From assembly GCA_014529385.2 (NCBI GenBank), contig CM043959.1:92973029-93037028 (forward strand): 64,000 bases of DNA, read 5' to 3'. This stretch comes from Adiantum capillus-veneris. Its lineage: Eukaryota; Streptophyta; Polypodiopsida; Polypodiales; Pteridaceae. This document shows, one piece after another, positions 45,085 through 56,402 of this stretch. Made by a program: the position numbers and the translations under genes. The notes under the pieces are model-generated. The model saw nothing but the letters and a program-made list of their open reading frames with translations. It was not told where the DNA came from and searched no databases. Positions within the stretch are counted from its first letter, which is position 1. Each line of letters starts with the position of its first letter.

Positions 45085-46375
45085 ATGTATTGACCTCAAG
45101 TGTGGTAAAAGGCCCGAGCATGTAGCCTCCAATCATGATGTGATTCATTTGTACCTATGTCTAGACTTCAAATGAGCACTTATATATGACAATATGGTGG
45201 ACCAAATGTTAAGCATGATAGAGCATCAAGAGAGCCCAACATTAGAATGAAAGTGGAAAGTCTTCAAAGAAGTAATTTTCTCTTGTGTGAAGGAATGCTT
45301 TTCGATGAAACACATGTCTTGCAAAAGGTCTAAGAAGGGTAGCACCAAGAAAAAATGGTTTGACATGGAATGTAGTCAAGCCCGAAAACACTTGCTAAGG
45401 TTGGATGCAAGCAAAGAAAATAAAGTTTACTTGGAACATTCACAAACAAACAAAGCACTTTCAAAAGAAGAGGAGAAGGTGGGAAGTCAAAAAAAAAATT
45501 CTTTTACCACAAGAGAAAGCACATGCATGTGGCAAGTTTTGGCAAAATCTAAAAGGCAAGCACGTTGAGAGCTTTGGTGACTTGACTCTTGAGGATATGT
45601 TTATGCATTGCAAGAACCTCTATGAGCAACCCAATGTTGATAAGATGGAGTGTTGTAGCTCCCTTCCGTTTGTGCCTCCCTTCTTTACCATTGAAGATGT
45701 ATGCCACAAACTTGAGAAACTTGCTACTCGTAAGGTAGGGGAACTTCAAGGTGTCAAGGCTGAAATGATTAAATCAACAATATTGGCAAGAAAACACAAT
45801 ATTGGATATGCGATACTTTTAACCTTGCACTTCAGCATGGCATGCCTCATGATTGTAGTGAAAATTGGATCAAACCTTTGTACAAAGGAGGAGATGTAAA
45901 CAATGTGAACAACTATCGCACTATAATGGTTGGTTTTTTGATGGAAAAGTTATTTCGATGTATCATGGAGATGAAGATAAGTGAATGAGCTGAAAAGAAT
46001 GGCTAACGTGTGCTTGTCCAAGCAGGTTTTCAAAAGCATCATAGGACTATTGATCACCTTTTCACTCTGCGAGCTCTTATGGAAGCGTCTTGATTGAAAG
46101 AAAAAAAGTTGTATTGTTGCTTTGTGGATTTCAAGAAAGTTTTTGACATGGTACCGCAAGGAAGTATTTGGAGACGTATGCAAAGCCTTCAAGCGCCGAG
46201 AGAATTTATGCATGCAGTCTCTCGCATCTACCAAAAAGTGATATGTCGACTATGTATAGGAGATGGAATTTTAGAATTTTTTGCAAGCACCATTGGTGTC
46301 AAACAAGGATGCCCACTTTCCCCAACCCTCTTTGGGACTTTGCATTTCGAACAGGCATCAAATATGCACATGCTG
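45085..46375 (+). pseudogene. LINE reverse transcriptase (3' part of the split LINE), truncated
   Basis: After the copia B target duplication the LINE continues: a Lys-rich linker, then RT text NNYRTIMVGFLMEKLF, QAGFQKHHRTIDHLFTLRAL, KKLYCCFVDFKKVFDMVPQG (RT motif A with its Asp), and TIGVKQGCPLSPTLFG (motif B). Stops and shifts occur throughout. The sequence leaves the LINE near 46350-46375, before the (F/Y)xDD motif, so the catalytic pair and the 3' end are missing. Confidence 0.8.
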
Positions 46376-46535
46376 TAGGCTTGGTCGTACTTTGTGAAAA
46401 TCCAAATAACACACTTTCAGCGTGTTTTTTATCCATAATACGTGCATTATAGTGATCAGGAGCAAGCCAACAATTTTGAATAGGGATATCAAATTCCCTA
46501 TATTGGAAAGGAAAATAGTTTATGTACTTATTCAT
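46299..46535 (-). CDS. Hypothetical small ORF, possible second exon
   Basis: A 78-codon frame: YINYFPFQYREFDIPIQNCW, then LAPDHYNARIMDKKHAESVL. It overlaps the end of the LINE fragment by about 75 bp, so only the part above about 46375 is likely genuine. AAAAGATACAG|G just upstream on the minus strand could be a 3' splice site linking it to the ORF at 46746-47147. No family recognised. Confidence 0.3.
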   Translation of the reverse strand: MNKYINYFPFQYREFDIPIQNCWLAPDHYNARIMDKKHAESVLFGFSQSTTKPTACAYLMPVRNAKSQRGLGKVGILV

Positions 46536-46745
46536 TCCACCTGTATCTTTTTATTGTCCTTTCATGGCCTCAGCTTCTAAAACATCTGGATCGACAATTC
46601 TCATCTTTGACATTGAACCCTCTGTTGATGAGGATGCCAAAGATGCCTTGTCTACATCCAAAATGGAACTAGTTCGCTTAGCTGCTACTTTCTGCACTTT
46701 TGCTTACTTCTTTGTGGATGGTGGTCGTGAAGCTTTCACCTATTT

Positions 46746-47147
46746 TCATTGTAGTGTGGCAATGATGGAGCTTTGATGTTGATCTGCTATGATATTTGGA
46801 TTTGATTCTGAAAACTTCCATCCTCGAGAAAACATTGTCTCTTCTTTGTTTCTAGACATGCACTCCAATGCATATGCTCCTGGAGATAGTTGAAATTCTA
46901 GATTCATTGAAACTAGAATGTCAATGCATTCCACCTCCGAATGACTATCAACTACAGAGACAGATGCTTTCACAACTTGTCCAATATCTTCAAACAAGCT
47001 GTCATTCTCCTTTTTGGCAATAAATAGATGCACCTTATGAAATTGTGCACCCTCTATACCATATATGTCCAAATACCATTTCCTAAGATCATTGAAAGTA
47101 TAGTCAGTTGAGACAGCAACCCTTGCAACCTGTTTTTTTGGAGCCAT
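46746..47147 (-). CDS. Hypothetical protein, 133 aa, next to the satellite
   Basis: Starts MAPKKQVARVAVSTDYTFND with an ATG in good context (GCCATC/TTTCC region). The middle has alternating hydrophobic patches (WYLDIYGIEGAQFHKVHLFI; VECIDILVSMNLEFQLSPGA), suggesting a folded domain. The frame ends at 46746, and a putative splice donor AATAG|GTGAAAG lies about 30 bases downstream. It begins only ~75 bp from the satellite edge at 47225, similar to how the DUF7869-type gene abuts array 2. I do not recognise it. Confidence 0.4.
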   Translation of the reverse strand: MAPKKQVARVAVSTDYTFNDLRKWYLDIYGIEGAQFHKVHLFIAKKENDSLFEDIGQVVKASVSVVDSHSEVECIDILVSMNLEFQLSPGAYALECMSRNKEETMFSRGWKFSESNPNIIADQHQSSIIATLQ

Positions 47148-47224
47148 CTTTCCTAAAACAAAAAAAAACCAAATGTTATTTTAACATATACTTTTTTGTA
47201 ATGGATTAAGTTTGTGTGAATACA

Positions 47225-50200
47225 AGGTCCACCACTTGTTCAAGCTAGATCTAAGCAAGTACATAGTGATCTTTTAAGCTAGTAAACTAAGGGAAGAGAG
47301 AATCAAGGTCCACCACTTGTCCAAGCTCAGCTCTAGAGACAACATGGAGAGATTCGAGGTCTACTAACTATCTTGTACAAAAAAGGCTCCATTGAAACCT
47401 GAAGAGAAGCAAGCTACACCATGTCTCCGAGATGCTAGGCTCCATTGAAATACCTTAAACCCACGATATTTTGTATATGTCGCATTTAAATTCAAGGTCC
47501 ACCACTTGTCCAACCTATTATCCCTAGTAGCATGACTGGTTTGGTCTCAAGGTTCACCACTTTTCCACTTTATGTCATTATATTAAGAATATGTGGGTGT
47601 TAAGTTCCACCAATTGTCCAACCTATAAGGCTATATCTTAAACGTTATTCTTTGTCACCACTTGGAGTTACCATGATAGGTTTTACATGGGGGTTTGGTT
47701 CCAAGGTCCACCACTTGTCCAAGCTAACTCTATTGAAACATAGAGAGAAGCAAAGGTCCACCACTTGTCCAAGCTAGGCTCCATTGAAGCATGGAGAGAA
47801 GGATGCTCCACCATTTGTCCAGATTGGCTCCATTGAAACATGAAGAGAAGCAAGCTACACCATGTCTCCAAGATGCTAGGCTCCATCGAAATACCTTAAA
47901 TCCATGATATTTCGTACATGGGGGGTTTACATTCAAGGTCCAACACTTGTCCAACCTATTATCCTTAGTAGCATGAGTGGTTTGGTCTCAAGATTCACCA
48001 CTTTTTCACTCAATTTCTTTATATTAAGAAGATCTCAATTTTAGGGTCGACAACTTGTCCAATCTATAAGGCTATATCTTAAAGGGTGTTCTTTCTCACC
48101 ACTTGGAATGAACATGATATGTTTTACGTGGGGGTTTGGTTCCAAGGTCCACCACTGCTCCAAGCTAACTCTATTGAAACATAGAGAGAAGCAAAGGTCC
48201 ACCACTTGTCCAAGCTAGGGTCCATTAGAATATGGAGAGAAGGATGCTCCACCATTTATCCAATATAGGCTCCATTGAAACATGAAGAGAAGCAAGCTAC
48301 ACCATGTCTCCAAGAAGCTAGGCTTCATTGTAATACCCTAAACCCACGATATTTTGTACATGGGGGGTTTACATTCAAGGTCCACCACTTGTCCAACCTA
48401 TTATCGCTAGTAGCATGAGTTGTTTGGTCTCAAGGTTCACCACTTTTCCACTCTATGTCATTATATTAAGAAGATATGGGTGTTAAGGTCCACCACTTGT
48501 CCAACCTATGAGGCTATATCTTAAAGGGTATTCTTTCTCGTCAGTTGGAGTGACCATGATAGGTTTTACATGGGGGTTTGGTTCTAGGATCCACCACTTC
48601 TCCAACCTAGCTCTATTGGCATATAGGGAGAAGCAAAGGTCCACCATGTGTCCAAGCTATGGTGCATTAAAACATGGAGAGAAGGATGCTCCACCATTTG
48701 TCCAAGATAGGCTCCATTGAAACATGAAGAGAAGCAAGCTGCACCATGTCTCCAAGATGATAGGCTCCATTGAAATACCTTAAACCCACGATATTTCGTA
48801 CATGGGGGGTTTACATTAAAGGTCCAACACTTGTCCAACCTATTATGGCTAGTAGCATGACTGATGTGGTCTCAAGAATCACCACTTTTTCACTCTATGT
48901 CATTTTATTAAGAAGATCTGGGTGTTAAGGTCCACCACTTGTCCAACCTGTAAGGCTATATCTTCAAGGGTATTCTTTCTCGCCACTTGGAGTGACCATG
49001 ATAGTTTTTACATGGGGGTTTGGTTCGGAGGTCCACCACTTGTCCAAGCTAACTCTATTGAAACATATAGAGAAGCAAAGGTCCACCACTTTTCCAAGCT
49101 AAGCTCCATTGAAACATGGAGAGAAGGATGTTCCACCATTTGTCCTAGATAGGCTCCATTGAAATACCTTAAACCCATGATATTTCGTGCATGGGGGGTT
49201 TATATTCAAGGTCCACCACTTGTCCAACCTATTATCTCTAGTAGCATAATTGGTTTGGTCTTAAGATTCACCACTTTTCCACTCTATGGAATTATATTAA
49301 GAAGATATCAGTGTTAAGGACCACCACTTGTCCAACCTATAAGGCTATATCTTAAACGTTATTCTTTCTCACCACTTGGAGTTACCATGATAGGTTTTAC
49401 ATGGCGGTCTGATTCCAAGGTCCACCACTTGTCTAAGCTAACTCTATTGAAACATAGAGAGAAGCAAAGGTCCACCACTTGTCCAAGCTATGCTCCATTG
49501 AAACATGGAGAGAAGGATGCTCCACCATTTTTCCAAGATAGGCTCCATTGAAACGTGAAGAGAAGCAAGCTGCACCATGTCTCCAAGATGCTAGGCTCCG
49601 TTGAAATTCCTTAAACCCACGATATTTTGTACATGGAGGGTTTACATTGAAGGTCCACCACTTGTCTAACCTATTATCCCTAGTAGCATGAGTGGTTTGG
49701 TCTCCAGATTCACCACTTTTCCATTCTATGTCATTATATTAAGAAGATTTGGATTTTAAGGTCGACCATTTGTCCAACCTATAAGGCTATATTTTAAAGG
49801 GTATTGTTTCTCACCACTTGGAATGACCATGATATGTTTTACATGGGGGTTTGGTTCCAAGGTCCACCACTTGTCCAAGATAACTCTATTGAAACATAGA
49901 GAGAAGCAAAGGTCCACCACTTGTCCAAGCTAGGATCCATTGAAACATGGAGAGAAGGATGCTCCACAATTTGTCCAAGATAGGCTCCATTGAAACATGA
50001 AGAGAAGCAAGCTGCACCATGTCTCCAAGATGCTAGGATCCATTGAAATACCTTAAACCCCCAATATTTTGTCATTAGGCAAAATTTGGAGTCACAAAGG
50101 GGCCCTTTAAGGAGTTTGACTTTACCTCTCTCTACCAAAACGGGCGCATGGATAAATTTTTGCAAATAAACTCCAAAGTTGGCGGAGGTTTGACAGTTAG

Positions 50201-51958
50201 AATGTCCTCTTCAAGGTCTATCTACTGATATAGAGCACGCCATGAGATTCCTCATATTTTAGAAGATTCTTTTTTTGATTCACTTAGATTCTGACAGAGT
50301 TGTCACATGATAGGTGAATAAAAAAAGAATCTTTTAAAATATGAGGAATCTCATGGCGTGCTATATATCAGTAGATAGAGCTTGAAGAGGACATTCTAAC
50401 TATCAGACCTCCATCAAGTTTGGAGTTTATTTGCAAAAATTTATCCATGCGCCCATTTTGGTAGAGAGAGGTAAAGTCAAACTCCTTAAAGGGCCCCTTT
50501 GTGAGTCCAAATTTTGCCTAATGTACATGTGAGGTTTAAATTCAAGGTCAACCACTTGTCCAAGTTATTATCCCTAGTAGCATGAGTGGTCTGGTCTTAA
50601 CATTCACCACTTTTCCACTCTATGTAATTATATTAAGAAGATCTAGGTGTTAAGGTCCACCACTTGTCCCACCTATAAGGCTATATCTTAAAGGGTATTC
50701 CTTCTCACCACTTGGAGTGACCATGATAGGTTTTACATGGGGGTTTGGTTCCAAGCTCCACCACTTATCCAAGCTAACTCTATTGAAACTTAGAGAATCA
50801 AAGGTCCACCACTTGTCCAAGCTAGGATCCATTGAAACATGGAGAGAAGGCTGCTCCACCATTTGTCCAAGATAGGCTCCATTGAAACATAAAGAGAAGC
50901 AAGCTGCACCATGTCTCCAAAGATGCTATACTTCATTAAAATACCTTAAACCCACGATATTTTGTACATGCGGGGTTTACATTCAAGGTCCACCACTTGT
51001 CCAACCTATTATCGCTAGTGGCATGAGTGGTTTGTTCTCCAGGTTTACCACTTTTCCACTCTATGGCATTATATTAAGAAGATATAGGTGTTAAGGTCCA
51101 CCACTTGTCCAACCTGTAAGGCTATATCATAAAGGGTATTCTTTCTCGTCACTTGGAGTGACCATGATAGATTATACATTGGGGTTTGGTTCCAAGGTCC
51201 ACCACTTGTCCAAGCTAACTATATTGACACATAGCGAGAAGCAAAGGCCCACCACTTGTCCAAGCTAGGGTTCATTGAAAGATGGAGAGAAGGATGCTCC
51301 ACCATTTGTCCAAGATAAGCTCCATAGAAACATGAAGAGAAGCAAGCTGCACCATGTCTCCAAGATGCTAGGCTCTATCGTCATAGATTAAATCCATGAT
51401 ATTTTGTACATGGGGCATTTACATTTAAGGTCCACCACTTGTCCAACCTATTATTGCTAGTAGCATGAGTGGTTTGGTCTCAAGATTCACCACTTTTCCA
51501 CTCTATGTCATTATATTAAGAATATATGGGTGTTAAGGTCCACCACTTGTCCAACCTATAAGGCTATATCTCAAAGGTTATTCTTTCTCACCACTTGGAG
51601 TGACCATGATAGGTTTTACATGGGGGTTTGGTTTCAAGGTCCACCACTTGTTGAAGCTAACTCTATTGAAACATAGAGAGAAGCAAAGGTCCACAAGTTG
51701 TCCAAGCTAGGCTCCATTGAAACATGGAGAGAAGGATGCTCCACAATTTGTCCAATATAGGCTCCATTGAAACATGAAGAGAAGCAACATGCACAATGTC
51801 TCCAAGATGCTAGGCTCCATCGAGATACCTTAAACCCACAATATTTCGTAGATGGGGGCTTTACATTAAAGATCCATCACTTGTCCAACCTATTATCTCT
51901 AGTAGCATGAGTGGTTTGGTCTCAAGATTCACCACTTGTCCACTCTGTGTCATTATAT
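47225..51958. repeat. Satellite array 3: 442-bp monomers
   Basis: The landmark CACTTGGAGT(G/T)ACCATGATAGG recurs at about 47664, 48105, 48547, 48989, 49378, 49820, 50713, 51154 and 51597. Spacing is 441-443 bp, except for one 389-bp unit and one unit enlarged by a 447-bp insertion. The short 362-bp form of array 1 is absent. About eight ~50-bp sub-blocks around CACCACTTGTCCAA are seen in each monomer. Confidence 0.95.
50075..50521. mobile_element. Hairpin MITE inserted in the satellite (447 bp)
   Basis: Left arm 50075-50283 starts TTAGGCAAAATTTGGAGTC; right arm 50314-50521 is its reverse complement with few mismatches (for example GAG versus GAC near the tip and one base in the inner part). 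A ~30-bp loop separates them. The host monomer would read ATATTTTGTACATG; here TGTCA precedes and TGTACA follows, so a short duplication including TGT is likely, though the exact length is unclear. It has no coding capacity and would depend on a transposase elsewhere. Confidence 0.9.
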
Positions 51959-53019
51959 TGATAGCCGTTTTTTCGGCTCTTTGTAATTGCCACAGTGAGT
52001 TACCTCACCCTACCAAAATCACCCAAACACTGTGGCTATCCCTACCATTTCACTGTACATAGGCGTGCGTGAGTCACGGGACTTTTCCCATATCTTCTTA
52101 AAAACCCTCAGCTAGCTAGTCACTGGGCTAGGTGAGCCAAAAAAAATAAAAAAAATAAAAAAATAAAAGTATATTATGGCCTCTTTGTGTGTAAATATTT
52201 CATTGTATATATGGCCTAAATATAGGGATTTTTTATAATTATTTTGGTATTTTATTTAAATATTTCTACTTAGGTGTGTGTTTTATTAAACCTATGTACA
52301 CCTTCTTTCATCCTCTTACACCATAATTATATTTTTTGCCAATATGTACATACTCTAACCTCATATTTTTCCTTTATACAAATCACTTCCACATTTTCAC
52401 CCTCACCCTCGTGAAAACAAAAAATTGATTTCTACTCATTGGTTACTTTTATTATATTATTTACTTGCATACCTTTTTCTCTTTCACCCAAAATAATTCA
52501 AGGAGGGACCATATCATATGATTCCAATATCTTTCCATATCCATAACTCCTCCATATTTTTATTATTATTTTTACTCATTATTCTAACACCATGTGCTCA
52601 TTGAGCTAAAGTCCATGAATAGTCCATACACTAGTCCCACCATGTATATATTTCTTATTTCACCAATAATCCTCCTCCATGCATGGGTCAAGGGCAACTT
52701 GAATGCTTTGTATTATAATATGACAAAGGAGGGGCTCACTCTTGGATGCATTGTACAAATTCAACAAAGGAGGGGGCCACTAAAAGACTTTTGCAGGCAT
52801 AAAAAACAGGCTTTTTGGTGAGAATTTTGGCACCTATCTCCACTCTGAATTTGGAGCGGTGGTCAAAAGAGAAAATGTAGCCCACGCTCTGAATAATCAC
52901 CTCAAATGTTTTCATGATTTTTGGAGCTACCAGCGGTGAGCTATGATTTTTTGAGTGGACCCCAGTCTGCCCACTTTTCTCACAAGTAGCCCTTAGTCTT
53001 CTCTCACCCTTCCACACAC

Positions 53020-53085
<66 letters not shown>

Positions 53086-54102
53086 TACTTACTTTCACCT
53101 TATCTAACATCAATAATGCTCTCTTTTGAGCCCACACCCATGACTCAAGCAGACAAAGAAGGCCCGCAATGTTTTGATATTCAAAAAAATCATAATCCTG
53201 ATTTGTTAGCTTGTAAATTAGGATTTTCAATAATCTTTATGAGGGGTCTCCAACCTATAAATAGACCCCGCTCCTTCTTGTAAAACAACCTCCAACATCT
53301 CACATAGCACCCAAACACTCTATGCGTGAGGAGAGACTTAGGTGTAGCAACCACTTGTGAGCTTCACTCTTGGTGTGAGAGAAGCCTTCAAGCTACACAT
53401 TGCAAGTGAGAGAGCGTGAGTTCCACAAATCTCAAAACCACTATTGTACATGCTCCTTCATCATCAATAAATCGAGGTTTGGTGCATCAAAGGCGTGATT
53501 CGACGTTCAAATCTTCGTCCTTCCATTTGTGTAACACGATTTGGTGAATTCAAGGTGACTTGTGTATTTTGAGTTTTTATCGGTTGATCTTGATTTTAGA
53601 AAGTGTTTTAGTGTGTTTTTCATTGCCAGTTTTGTGTCCATTGTAAGAGGGTATTGTGGTGAGAGGTCTCCCACACCCTAAGACAGTGTGTGTGTGTTTT
53701 GGCAATGATTAGCAATCACTAAGCATTGAGTGAGTTTTGTACAAGTTCTACGATAGCATCATAACGAACCATCTCCATTTGCAAGTCACAAATAAGGTAT
53801 TACGCAAGATCCTTTCCTCTCTCTCTTCCCTTTGCTCTAGCTCTCTCTGGTCCATTTCATGTGTGTCTTGGTGTGAGGTTGCTTGTGTGTGTTGTGTGGT
53901 GCATCTTCTTGGTTGTGCCAAAATCTCTCTTGCATCCTAGTTCGCATACCATAACTAGGTGGTGCCTCTATCTTGTTTGGGTTTGGCTGTGGGTTTGTTG
54001 TTGTATTGTGCTTGTGGTTGCCCCAGCCCCAATTGAGCAGCACGGGAGCCTTGAGGGGTGTTTAGAGGTCGCCTCTCTTGTTGCCCGCCCCGGACCGCCT
54101 CA
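51959..54102 (+). repeat. Tat element 5' LTR (2,144 bp)
   Basis: Contains a (CT)n run at about 53023-53083, the promoter TATAAATA at 53256 and AT-rich upstream sequence. Short frames inside are not genes. Confidence 0.93.
53256..53263 (+). promoter_or_regulatory. TATA box in the Tat 5' LTR
   Basis: CCAACCTATAAATAGACCCC is a strong plant TATA context, about 850 bp before the LTR end. The 3' LTR has the same word at 61598-61605. Confidence 0.7.
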
Positions 54103-54106
54103 ATTT

Positions 54107-54124
54107 TGGTGCCCCCACTAAGGA
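54107..54124 (+). other. Tat element primer-binding site (tRNA not identified)
   Basis: TGGTGCCCCCACTAAGGA lies 4 bases after the 5' LTR, in the right place for a primer-binding site. I cannot assign the tRNA. Confidence 0.5.
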
Positions 54125-54177
54125 CGGCTTGTGTATTTTTGTGTAGAATCAACTTTTAGCATAGTCAAGTAGTTTGC

Positions 54178-54390
54178 ATGAATCACGAAAATTTGTATGA
54201 TCCCTTCATTCCCATTGCAAGGAAAAAGGTACACATAATTGTTAGTACTAAGTTGCAATTTCAACGTGTCATTCATAGAATTTTAGGTCCTCTTAGGTTG
54301 GCCGAGATAAACGCTTCAGTAAATCCTTTTATTTTGCCTCTCATTAGGTACGACCTTAGTTTGGACGTCTATATTTTTGTTTTGTTTTAA
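54178..54390 (+). CDS. Small leader ORF 1 of the Tat element (70 aa)
   Basis: ATG start and TAA stop. It shares a pattern with the next ORF: R......(L/I)xFQ(R/Q), GPLRLAEINASVNPFILPLI and Y..S.DV.IF.L. No known domain. It lies between the primer site and gag, where most gypsy elements have no conserved ORF. It may be a remnant of an N-terminal gag extension. Confidence 0.45.
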   Translation: MNHENLYDPFIPIARKKVHIIVSTKLQFQRVIHRILGPLRLAEINASVNPFILPLIRYDLSLDVYIFVLF

Positions 54391-54411
54391 GCATTAGGTC
54401 ATGCATAGACC

Positions 54412-54630
54412 ATGGATAATGGCCCAGGAATAGAGGTTTTCCCCTTCCATTTCACTCCACACATTAGAATAAACATTGCAATTAGTAGGAAAATCCATTT
54501 TCAACAACGTATGGTGTTCATGTTTGGTGCCCAAAGAGTAGGAGAAATTCTCGCGTCACCAAACCCTGTCATCCTACCTCTCATTGATTATCATAGGTCA
54601 TTTGATGTGAATATTTTTATTTTGTTGTAG
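54412..54630 (+). CDS. Small leader ORF 2 of the Tat element (72 aa), paralogue of ORF 1
   Basis: Same frame as ORF 1, 234 nt later, separated by a TAA. The C-terminal half, AQRVGEILASPNPVILPLID followed by YHRSFDVNIFILL, lines up with ORF 1 without gaps, so the two arose by duplication. Function unknown. Confidence 0.45.
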   Translation: MDNGPGIEVFPFHFTPHIRINIAISRKIHFQQRMVFMFGAQRVGEILASPNPVILPLIDYHRSFDVNIFILL

Positions 54631-54656
54631 AATAGATTGCAATTTAGAGAATATTA

Positions 54657-55247
54657 TTGTGTAGATCTTTTAAAGAAAGAAAAAACAAAATGCGTCACTT
54701 TGAAATCAATTCAATGGAGAACCAACGCCAAATGTCTGGATATCCTCTTTTCTTTGGAGAGCTTGGAGAGGATGCAGAATTATTTTTGGCAAATTTCAAG
54801 ATGTCTTGTCGTATCAAGAGGATAGTAACTGATCAAGAACGTGTAGAAATGTTTGAGGTAGTCCTTAGGAAAGATGCTAGCACTTGGTTTGACTCTTTGC
54901 CTGAGGAAGTTAAAGAAAATTACATGGAGGTTGTCAATCATTTCAAGAGATACTTCTTTGATCCCCAAAACACTCAAAAGCTATGGCAAGACATTGTTTC
55001 TCATAAGCAAAAAGACTTAGATGACTACTACTTGTACAAGCAAGAGTTCCTACGTCTTTGGGCTCTATGGATACGAAATGTTGCTAACCCTGGTGATGGT
55101 GCAGAATTTCTAAAGAAGGAGAGGTTCATAGCCGGACTCTTTCCTGACCTTAAGGTAAAAGTTGAGGCGGGTGCACCTGCTACCTTTGATGCAGCTAAAA
55201 CTAGGGCTGCCGAGAAATATAGGAAACTCAAGTGCTTAAGGGGGTAG
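54657..55247 (+). CDS. Tat element gag (capsid region)
   Basis: Probable start is ATG at 54690 (MRHFEINSMENQRQMSGYP) rather than the upstream alternative start. The retrotransposon gag domain is clear: LANFKMSCRI, FEVVLRKDASTWFDSLPEEV, YMEVVNHFKRYF, YLYKQEFLRLWALW, KKERFIAGLFPDLK. It ends at TAG 55245-55247 (in KCLRG-stop-VPIEG). The same frame continues beyond with the zinc knuckle, so this stop divides gag into capsid and nucleocapsid parts. Confidence 0.85.
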   Translation: MCRSFKERKNKMRHFEINSMENQRQMSGYPLFFGELGEDAELFLANFKMSCRIKRIVTDQERVEMFEVVLRKDASTWFDSLPEEVKENYMEVVNHFKRYFFDPQNTQKLWQDIVSHKQKDLDDYYLYKQEFLRLWALWIRNVANPGDGAEFLKKERFIAGLFPDLKVKVEAGAPATFDAAKTRAAEKYRKLKCLRG

Positions 55248-56018
55248 GTTCCAATAGAAGGTCTTAGACCCAAAGGTAAGTCACAAGCATCAACATCTAA
55301 GGAGCTTCCTGAGGTAACGGTTGAAGTGATTGAGAAGTTAAATGAATCCTTAAGCAGCCTGTCAATTCACCTTGCACAAGCCGTAGGTCCAAAGGGACAA
55401 GCAAAGAAGTCTGAAGAGCGAGACCCACGACCTAGGAGAGTCTTGCAATGTTGGAATTGCGGAGAGTCTGGACATGGGATGTATAATTGTCCTTGGCCCC
55501 GTGGAGAGCCAGGGAGACCTAACTTGAATTACCCAGTGATGAATGCAGGAGAAGGAGCTGGTCAACAACCAAGGCTTCTACAAAGGCCAAATGGACCAAG
55601 ACCACCTCCACAAGGGATAGAAGGAGTTCCACCTTTGCCAGATCCAAATGTGCATGTGGTAGAGGTGAAAAATTCAAATGAGGTTGACATGGAAGCCAAT
55701 GGCATTAAGCGTGGCCGACGAAAAGGTAAAGAGAAAGAAGGAGTCACATCACAGAGTGACCATGGACAAGGCAAGAAGGCAAAGGAAACCAAGGAAACCA
55801 AGAGGACTCGACGTCGTATCAACCTCCAAGACTTCCCTCTTGGACATGGTATGGCTCCGTACAACTTGTTGGAAGACATGAGAGGTAAGGGTCCTGATAT
55901 TTCATGGCCTCAATTTCTTGCATTATGTCCACAGGTTAGGAGGGATTTAGCAAAGGCAGTTAGCACTAGGAGAAAGGTAAAAGAGAGTTTTCTTGTTGTA
56001 AAAATTGCACATGCTTAA
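55248..56018 (+). CDS. Tat element nucleocapsid and linker
   Basis: In the same frame as gag. It has one CCHC knuckle, CWNCGESGHGMYNC (about 55449), then a Pro-rich stretch and a basic segment (KRGRRKGKEKEG, KKAKETKETKRTRRRINL) that probably binds RNA. It ends at TAA 56016-56018, followed at once by ATG of the protease segment. Confidence 0.8.
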   Translation, partial: VPIEGLRPKGKSQASTSKELPEVTVEVIEKLNESLSSLSIHLAQAVGPKGQAKKSEERDPRPRRVLQCWNCGESGHGMYNCPWPRGEPGRPNLNYPVMNAGEGAGQQPRLLQRPNGPRPPPQGIEGVPPLPDPNVHVVEVKNSNEVDMEANGIKRGRRKGKEKEGVTSQSDHGQGKKAKETKETKRTRRRINLQDFPLGHGMAPYNLLEDMRGKGPDISWPQFLALCPQVRRDLAKAVSTRRKVKESFLVVKIAHA

Positions 56019-56342
56019 ATGAATGAGGATATTACACCTGTGCTAGATTGTTACATAAAAGGAAGATTGGTTAGGAAAGGTCTAGTGGATGGGGGTGCAC
56101 AAATTTGCATCATGACAGAAGGGCTCATGCAAAGACTAGGCATGCACATCCATGAGACACCTGAAATCAAAGTGAAAATGGCAAACAATAGCAAGGCTAG
56201 GTGCGTAGGCATTTGTAAAAATGTTTTTGTGGAGGCCTTTGGCATTAAGAAGGCAGTGGATTTTTATGTTATGTCGACCAAGGGAAGTGGTTATCCATTT
56301 ATCCTAGGAAGACCATGGCTAATGAAAATGCGAGCTTTGTAG
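56019..56342 (+). CDS. Tat element protease
   Basis: Starts MNEDITPVLDCYIKGRLVRK. The active-site text is VDGGAQICIMTEGLMQRLG (DGGA in place of the usual DSGA or DTGA) and the C-terminal retropepsin text is PFILGRPWLMKMRAL. It ends at TAG 56340-56342, and the frame continues as DWESGKLICTN into the RT segment. A Gly at the second active-site position may weaken activity; some plant elements tolerate variation here, but I am not certain. Confidence 0.8.
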   Translation: MNEDITPVLDCYIKGRLVRKGLVDGGAQICIMTEGLMQRLGMHIHETPEIKVKMANNSKARCVGICKNVFVEAFGIKKAVDFYVMSTKGSGYPFILGRPWLMKMRAL

Positions 56343-56402
56343 GATTGGGAGAGTGGGAAATTAATTTGCACGAATGACAATCATAAGAAGGTTGTCTTTG
56401 AC

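Noticed and set aside
46522-46776. Plus-strand 84-codon ORF (MASASKTSGSTILIFDIEPS)
   Set aside because: It overlaps the antisense gene model in the putative intron; both are possible, but no homology favours it and it lacks a good upstream context.
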